DNA of 10,917 bases from JBPCRW01 sp050996405 (GTDB lineage Bacteria; Acidobacteriota; Blastocatellia; Pyrinomonadales; Pyrinomonadaceae). The stretch is taken from assembly GCA_050996405.1 (NCBI GenBank), contig JBPCRW010000129.1, positions 1-10,917 on the forward strand, written 5' to 3'. A program made the position numbers and the translations under genes. The notes under the pieces are model-generated. The model was not told the origin of the DNA. It made no database searches and saw only the letters and a list, made by a program, of their open reading frames with translations. Shown here in pieces: positions 6,430-10,917 of this stretch; position 1 is the stretch's first letter; every line of letters begins with the position of its first letter.

Positions 6430-8178
6430 ATGACTATACAAACAGAAGAACCTATCGAAGAATCGTTCGCGCAATTTGGTTTGAGCGACGAATTAACAAA
6501 AGCCGTCGGCGAATTAGGCTACGAAATCCCGTCCCCGATTCAGCAGAAAACTATTCCGTTATTATTGGAAGGCAGAGATATTATCGGGCAGGTGCAGACG
6601 GGAACGGGCAAAACGGCGGCTTTCGCGCTGCCGGTTTTGCAGAATATTGACACGACGACTTCGCGCGTTCAAGCGTTAGTTTTAACGCCGACCAGAGAGT
6701 TGGCGATTCAGGTTGCCGAAGCGTTTCACAGTTATGCCAAATATCTTTTGCGAATCCGCGTTTTGCCCGTCTATGGCGGGCAGTCAATCAGCCAGCAAAT
6801 TCGCCACCTGCGAAGCGGCGTGCAGATTATTGTCGGAACGCCCGGTCGCGTGATGGATCATATTCGGCGCGAAACGATTGATATTTCCGCGCTCAAAATG
6901 GTTGTGCTGGACGAAGCCGACGAAATGCTGAATATGGGTTTTCAGGAAGATGTCGAATGGATTTTGTCGCAAACGCCGAAAACCAGACAAACCGCGCTTT
7001 TTTCCGCGACGATGCCGCAGGGCGTGCGCCGGATTGCCGAACATCATCTGCGTCATCCCGTCAACGTCGAAATCGAGCGCAAAACATTGACCGTTCCGAC
7101 CATTAAACAGTTTTATCTGAACCTTTCCGAAAAGCAGAAAACCGACGCGATGACCAGGATTTTGGAAACCGCATCCGTGCCGGGCGAAGCGGCTTTGATT
7201 TTTCCCCGCACAAACATCGGCGCGGCGAATCTTGCCGACAAATTGCAGGCGCGCGGCTACGTCACCGAAGCGATGCACGGCGATATGAACCAGGCGCAGC
7301 GCGAAGCCGTGATTAAAAAACTGCGCGGCGGGCAAATCGAAATCGTCGTCGCCACCGATGTCGCCGCCCGCGGTCTCGATGTCGAGCGCATCACGTCGGT
7401 TATCAATTATGATATGCCGAACGATACGGAATCCTACGTTCACCGCATCGGGCGCACGGGACGCGCCGGACGCGAAGGCAAAGCGATTTTGTTCGTCACG
7501 CCGCGCCAGCAGCGAATGATGCGCGACATCGAAAAATACACAAAGCAGAAGATCGAGCCGCTGAAAGTGCCGACGCAGGCTGATATGGCGGCGCGGCGCA
7601 TCGCCTTTCTCAAGGAAGAATTAACCGCCGCGCTGACCGGACAGGATTTGGAATTATATCTTTCGCTGGTCGAAGATTTGGCGGAAGAAACAAGTTGCGA
7701 CATTGCCGAAATCGCCGCCGCCGCAATATTTCTGGCGGTTGGCGACAAACCTCTCGAAGTTAATCTTGAACCCGAACCGCAGCAGTTTTCATCCGCCGAA
7801 GAAGGAATGACGCGCCTCTTCATAGACGTTGGTCGCCAGCATCAGGTCAGCCCGGCGCACGTCGTCGCCGCCATCGCCAACGAAGCCGACGTTCCGGGCA
7901 AAGCCATCGGCGCGATTGATGTCAACGACCGCTTTACGCTGGTTGATATTCCGGCGCAGTTCGTCGAGCAGATTCTCAAACGAATGAGCCGCAGCCGCAT
8001 CGGAAAACAAAACGCCAGCATCCGCCTCGCTTCGTCCGCCGAAATCGAAACGAAAAAAGATTCCGCGCCGCGCCGCGAACGCGATTTTAAACCGAAGGAA
8101 AAATTCAAAGACGCGAAATTTGAAGGAAAGGGACAAAAAAAAACATTTTCGACTTTTGCAAAGCGCAAGAAAAAATAG
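6430..8178 (+). CDS. deaD: DEAD-box ATP-dependent RNA helicase DeaD/CsdA
   Basis: 582 residues; unwinds structured RNA using ATP, acting in ribosome assembly, mRNA turnover and cold adaptation in the cytoplasm. All helicase motifs are present: Q motif with PSPIQ (34-38); motif I QTGTGKT (56-62); Ia PTRELA (87-92); TPGR (137-140); II DEAD (161-164); III SAT (192-194); V ATDVAARGLD (308-317); VI HRIGRTGR (338-345). Residues about 461-535 (RLFIDVGRQ ... IRLAS) match the DbpA/CsdA-type RNA-binding domain, and the last 40 residues are Lys/Arg-rich, as in DeaD. E. coli DeaD is 629 residues, so the length is normal. The ATG at 6430 is the only start in frame after the stop at 6394; GCGGA (6417-6421) is a weak ribosome site 8 bases upstream. 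It stands alone, converging on the acyl-CoA dehydrogenase gene. Confidence 0.95.
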   Translation: MTIQTEEPIEESFAQFGLSDELTKAVGELGYEIPSPIQQKTIPLLLEGRDIIGQVQTGTGKTAAFALPVLQNIDTTTSRVQALVLTPTRELAIQVAEAFHSYAKYLLRIRVLPVYGGQSISQQIRHLRSGVQIIVGTPGRVMDHIRRETIDISALKMVVLDEADEMLNMGFQEDVEWILSQTPKTRQTALFSATMPQGVRRIAEHHLRHPVNVEIERKTLTVPTIKQFYLNLSEKQKTDAMTRILETASVPGEAALIFPRTNIGAANLADKLQARGYVTEAMHGDMNQAQREAVIKKLRGGQIEIVVATDVAARGLDVERITSVINYDMPNDTESYVHRIGRTGRAGREGKAILFVTPRQQRMMRDIEKYTKQKIEPLKVPTQADMAARRIAFLKEELTAALTGQDLELYLSLVEDLAEETSCDIAEIAAAAIFLAVGDKPLEVNLEPEPQQFSSAEEGMTRLFIDVGRQHQVSPAHVVAAIANEADVPGKAIGAIDVNDRFTLVDIPAQFVEQILKRMSRSRIGKQNASIRLASSAEIETKKDSAPRRERDFKPKEKFKDAKFEGKGQKKTFSTFAKRKKK

Positions 8179-8207
8179 GCGAGAGTGAAATTTGCGAAAT
8201 CAGGAAG

Positions 8208-8287
8208 TTAGCCACAAACAAACTCGAAAAGACACTAAATAAAATCAAAAATGATTTTTGTGTTCTTTCCTGTTTGTTCGCGGCTAA
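8208..8287. repeat. Long imperfect palindrome between convergent genes, likely bidirectional terminator
   Basis: TTAGCC at 8208-8213 pairs with GGCTAA at 8282-8287. Pairing continues inward to about 8239/8256, with 26 of 32 positions paired (one G-U). An inner hairpin AAAATCA (8241-8247) / TGATTTT (8252-8258) fills the centre. It begins 29 bases after the deaD stop and ends 6 bases before the end of the convergent acyl-CoA dehydrogenase, so it can serve both as terminator. Sequences of the TTAGCCAC(A/G)AA...CTAA type recur, as I recall, as dispersed intergenic hairpins in many environmental bacteria. Confidence 0.8.
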
Positions 8288-8293
8288 AAAATC

Positions 8294-9475
8294 TTATTTC
8301 CCGCCGGCAATCAATTTGGCAATCGTCTGCAACTGCATATTCGATGTGCCTTCGTAAATCGCGCCGATTTTCGAGTCGCGCCAGAATTTTTCGACCGGAT
8401 AATCTTTCACATAACCGTAACCGCCGAAAAGTTCGATGGCTTTTGACGAAACTTTTTCCGCCACGCCGGAGGAATAAATTTTCGCCATTGCCGCTTCTTT
8501 CAAAAAAGGTTTGCCCGCGTCTTTAAGGCGCGCCGCGTTATAAACCAATAAACGCGCGGCTTCTACGTCAATCGCCATTTCCGCAAGCTGGAATTGGACG
8601 GCTTGAAAATCGTTGATTTTTTTGCCGAATTGCTCGCGCTCGTTCGTGTATTTCAAAGCGGCTTCAAACGCGCCCTGCGCGATTCCAATCATCTGCGCGC
8701 CGATGCCGATGCGCCCTTCGTTCAAAGTTTCGATGGAAACTTTGTAGCCTTTGCCGGCTTCGCCCAAAACATTTTCTTTCGGAACTTTGCAGTTATCCAA
8801 AATTAATTCCGTCGTTGAACTGGCGCGAATTCCGAGTTTGTCTTCTTTTTTGCCGACCGAAAAGCCTTCAAAGTTTTTCTCGACGATAAACGCCGTAATG
8901 CCTTTGTAACCCGCGCTTGCGTCAATTGTTGCAAAAACGATAAAAATTTCGGCTTCATTTCCGTTTGTAATCCAGAGTTTTTGTCCGTTGATTTTGTAAA
9001 AATCGCCTTTCTCGACCGCTTTTGTTTTGAGCGCGAAAGCGTCCGAACCGCTTCCGGCTTCGCTCAAAGCGTAAGCTCCGACTTTCGATTCGGACATTTG
9101 CGGCAGATATTTCAGTTTTTGCGCGTCGTTTCCCCATCGAATAATCGCGTTTGTCACCAGCGTGTTCTGCACGTCAACGAACACCGAAACGCTCGCGTCA
9201 ACTCTGGCGAAGTCTTCAATCGCTAAAATTGCATTGAAAAACGTAGAACCGGCGCCGCCGTATTCTTCCGGCGTTTCAATCGCCATCAAACCAAGTTCAA
9301 AACATTGCTTAATTAAATCTTGGTCAAGGTGCGCTTCCTTCTCCATTTCTTCGACGCGCGGACGAACTTCGCCTTCGGCAAATTCGCGGATAGCGGCGCG
9401 AAACTGTTCTTCTTCTTCGCTTAAAATCGTCAAAGCCGGATGTAAATTTTCTTTTTCTAAAGCTGCTGCGTTCAT
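8294..9475 (-). CDS. Acyl-CoA dehydrogenase (FAD-dependent)
   Basis: 393 residues; oxidises an acyl-CoA to the trans-2-enoyl-CoA with FAD, passing electrons to electron-transfer flavoprotein, in fatty-acid or branched-chain amino-acid breakdown. Family signature 1 is ALSEAGSGSDAFA (136-148). Signature 2 is E348-LFGGYGY...D...EKFWRDSK. The arginine motif REQFGKKI is at 280-287. The catalytic base is Glu375 in IYEGTSNMQ, the position used by short- and branched-chain dehydrogenases, while the isovaleryl and long-chain types use another site. Length is typical (about 380-400), and no targeting sequence is seen. ATG 9475 has a good ribosome site 8 bases upstream. No beta-oxidation or ETF neighbours are present, so substrate length cannot be set; short or branched chains are the best guess. 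Confidence 0.95.
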   Translation of the reverse strand: MNAAALEKENLHPALTILSEEEEQFRAAIREFAEGEVRPRVEEMEKEAHLDQDLIKQCFELGLMAIETPEEYGGAGSTFFNAILAIEDFARVDASVSVFVDVQNTLVTNAIIRWGNDAQKLKYLPQMSESKVGAYALSEAGSGSDAFALKTKAVEKGDFYKINGQKLWITNGNEAEIFIVFATIDASAGYKGITAFIVEKNFEGFSVGKKEDKLGIRASSTTELILDNCKVPKENVLGEAGKGYKVSIETLNEGRIGIGAQMIGIAQGAFEAALKYTNEREQFGKKINDFQAVQFQLAEMAIDVEAARLLVYNAARLKDAGKPFLKEAAMAKIYSSGVAEKVSSKAIELFGGYGYVKDYPVEKFWRDSKIGAIYEGTSNMQLQTIAKLIAGGK

Positions 9476-9483
9476 AATAAATT

Positions 9484-9489
9484 TCCTTT
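9484..9489 (-). promoter_or_regulatory. Ribosome binding site of the acyl-CoA dehydrogenase gene
   Basis: On the minus strand AAAGGA lies 8 bases before the ATG at 9475-9473, the best Shine-Dalgarno match in the window. It fixes the start. Confidence 0.75.
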
Positions 9490-9514
9490 ATTTCTATAAA
9501 AATTCTTACTAAGT

Positions 9515-9662
9515 TAGGAGTTACGCAGTTAAAAGACAAAATATAGAATTTGCAGGGATAACAGGATGAAAAGGATAAATTTGAACCAACAAAAAATTTA
9601 CTTTTAATCCCTGTAAATCCTGTTATCCCTGTAAATTTCTTTTTCCAACTGCGTAACTCCTA
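9515..9662. repeat. MITE-like element with perfect 16-base inverted ends and nested palindrome
   Basis: TAGGAGTTACGCAGTT (9515-9530) is exactly inverted at 9647-9662. Inside, the 21 bases at 9547-9567, with core CAGGGATAACAGGAT, pair over their full length with 9617-9637 with only one G-U. ATCCCTGTAAAT is also directly repeated at 9607-9618 and 9625-9636. No open frame fits inside. The ends begin and finish with TA, which would suit a TA-targeting transposon (Tc1/mariner/IS630 type). Alternatively TAAGTT (9510-9515 and 9664-9669) could be a target duplication. It is probably a non-autonomous mobile repeat; a transcript would fold into a long hairpin. Confidence 0.75.
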
Positions 9663-9770
9663 ATAAGTTTAATTGTAAATTTACCCGAACTTCTTTGCAA
9701 ATACACTTTCAATGAGGTTTGAATAAAGATTTTTGAATAGTCAATAAACAATCTCTAACAAACTTCGCTC

Positions 9771-9811
9771 CGGCAAGCCGTTGTATTTGCCGATTTACCT
9801 TCAAAAAGGTA
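9771..9811 (+). promoter_or_regulatory. Two consecutive small hairpins in the presumed leader of the membrane-protein gene
   Basis: CGGCAA (9771-9776) pairs with TTGCCG (9787-9792). Four bases on, TACCTT (9796-9801) pairs with AAGGTA (9806-9811) around a 4-base loop. They lie 40-80 bases before the GTG at 9851. They may be leader structures or chance; no riboswitch family is recognised. Confidence 0.35.
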
Positions 9812-9850
9812 GCATCTTTATTTGATTATTATTTATCAAGGCTAAAGCAA

Positions 9851-10917
9851 GTGAATTCTGAAACCCGAGTTAAAACTTCCGCTTCACAAACTCCGAACTT
9901 AAACCAAAAACATCTCAAACGGGTAAAGATTTTTGGCGTGCTGCTGACAATCATCGGCATCAGCTTGTTTTCTTATTTTGTCTATTCAGTCGGAGTCAAC
10001 GAGATAATCGGCGGCATTAAAAAAATCGGTTTCGGCGGTTTCGCTTTGATCATATTTATCTATTTTTTGCGGATTTCCTGTCGCGCTTCCGCGTGGCGGT
10101 TATCGGTTTATGAACCTTACAAACTTAGATTTTCCGACGCGCTTTCCGCCGTGATGATCGGCGAAGCGGTAAGCAGCATTATTCCGCTCGGCGTAATTGT
10201 CAGCGGGACTTCAAAAGCCGTCGCCGTCAGAAATCGTCTGCCGCTCGTTGTCGGGTTTTCTTCAATCGCCACTGAAAATCTTTTTTATTCGCTGATAACG
10301 GGAATTTTTATCAGCTTCGGCGCAATCACTTTTTTGCGAAATTCTCAACTTCCCGAAGGTTGGGTTTTGATAATTGACACACTTATATTTTTGGTCTTTT
10401 TACTGATTTCATTCGGATTTTTTATCGTTTATCGCCAGCTTCATCTTATCAGCAATTTTTGCAATTGGCTTTATAATCGCCGAATCGGACGCAGTATTCT
10501 GGAAAACGGACGCGCTCAGGCGCGTCTTTTTGAAGACTTGATCTTTGGGTTTTACCGAAAATATCCGCGCCGTTTTTTGCCCATTTGTCTGTTTGAAATT
10601 ATCTTTCACGCGCTCGGCGTAACGGAAATTTTATTTATTTTGAGTCGCATCAGCGAATCTTTTCCGAGCCTTTATGCTGCATTTCTGCTTGAATCAATGA
10701 GCCGCGTGATCACGGTTGTTTTTAAACTCGTGCCTTTTCTAATCGGCATTGACGAAGCCGGAGCAAAATTTATCACCGAAACTCTCGCGCTCGGCGCGGG
10801 CATCGGCATCACTCTGGCGATTATTCGCAAAGGCAGAATTTTATTTTGGACGGCAGTCGGCTTACTTCTGATTGTGCGGCGCGGACTTTCATTAAAAGAA
10901 ATAAGAAACTTTAACCC
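9851..10917 (+). CDS. Lysylphosphatidylglycerol synthase TM-region / flippase-like integral membrane protein (3' partial)
   Basis: 355 codons are visible and the frame is still open at the right edge. The product is an inner-membrane protein of the UPF0104/AglD/MprF-flippase-like family, whose members move or modify lipid-linked substrates. Hydrophobic segments: residues about 27-49 (IFGVLLTIIGISLFSYFVYSVG), 61-73, a helix around SSIATENLFYSLITGIFISFG, another at LIIDTLIFLVFLLISFGFFIV, one at RFLPICLFEIIFHALGV, and more near the end. Family-type motifs are GEAVSSIIPLGVIVSGTSKAVAVR (a loop with conserved Gly/Pro) and FLIGIDEAGAKF, near the usual P-x-G-x-G-x-x-E site. The GTG at 9851 is the only in-frame start after the stop at 9734, with AAGG (9838-9841) 9 bases upstream. 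The soluble N-terminus (1-25) is polar. Substrate is unknown; family confidence is fairly good. Confidence 0.85.
   Translation, partial: MNSETRVKTSASQTPNLNQKHLKRVKIFGVLLTIIGISLFSYFVYSVGVNEIIGGIKKIGFGGFALIIFIYFLRISCRASAWRLSVYEPYKLRFSDALSAVMIGEAVSSIIPLGVIVSGTSKAVAVRNRLPLVVGFSSIATENLFYSLITGIFISFGAITFLRNSQLPEGWVLIIDTLIFLVFLLISFGFFIVYRQLHLISNFCNWLYNRRIGRSILENGRAQARLFEDLIFGFYRKYPRRFLPICLFEIIFHALGVTEILFILSRISESFPSLYAAFLLESMSRVITVVFKLVPFLIGIDEAGAKFITETLALGAGIGITLAIIRKGRILFWTAVGLLLIVRRGLSLKEIRNFN

Larger units (their letters stand above)
9476..9850. other. 375-base divergent intergenic region
   Basis: AT-rich gap between the divergently read acyl-CoA dehydrogenase and membrane-protein genes. It contains the dehydrogenase ribosome site, the palindromic element at 9515-9662, and two small hairpins (9771-9792 and 9796-9811) ahead of the membrane-protein start. 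The promoters of both genes should lie here. No gene and no clear -35/-10 pair was found. Confidence 0.7.

Noticed and set aside
6426..6431. TATAAT resembling a -10 box
   Set aside because: It overlaps the deaD start codon, so transcription would begin inside the gene.
6784..7443. 219-residue open frame on the minus strand inside deaD
   Set aside because: It is antisense to the helicase core motifs and shows no recognisable protein features.
9553..9567. Resemblance of the inner palindrome to the I-SceI homing-endonuclease site (shared AGGGATAACAGG)
   Set aside because: Only 12 core bases match, no homing endonuclease is nearby, and the motif is better explained as part of a palindromic repeat.

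Overview
The window looks like a piece of a bacterial chromosome, most likely an Acidobacteriota of the Blastocatellia type. That placement is inferred from the codon style (heavy GCG, CGC and GAA use), an RHS fragment of the kind common in that group, and long intergenic palindromes. No rRNA or marker gene is present to confirm it. No tRNA, rRNA, CRISPR array, integrase or transposase is visible.

Region 1 (1-4815, + strand) is the end of a prophage or phage-like tail module. The first gene enters from the left edge. It carries fibronectin type III (FN3) repeats, an Ig-like domain and a short C-terminal module resembling lambda gpM or DUF2460 minor tail proteins. The second gene, 15 bases downstream, is a tail-tip protein of the lambda gpJ family. 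After its FN3-like domains it has 17 consecutive glycines and then a complete-looking Hint (hedgehog/intein) autoprocessing domain. The junction is Gly-Cys-Phe, as at the hedgehog self-cleavage site. Base composition falls sharply at that junction, so the Hint domain looks like a late addition.

Region 2 (4816-6429) is an AT-rich accessory stretch. It holds a small exported protein, possibly a lipoprotein, with its own intrinsic terminator and a 15-base direct repeat just upstream, an arrangement like a phage 'moron'. A broken RHS/YD-repeat fragment follows, then about 300 bases without a recognisable gene.

Region 3 (6430-10917) is ordinary chromosome: the cold-shock DEAD-box helicase DeaD (+), a convergent acyl-CoA dehydrogenase (-), and a membrane protein of the lysylphosphatidylglycerol synthase transmembrane/flippase-like family (+) running off the right edge. 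The convergent gap holds one long imperfect palindrome, and the divergent gap holds a second, 148-base element with perfect 16-base inverted ends that resembles a MITE.

The tail genes act together in building the virion tip. The region 3 genes show no obvious functional link to each other.
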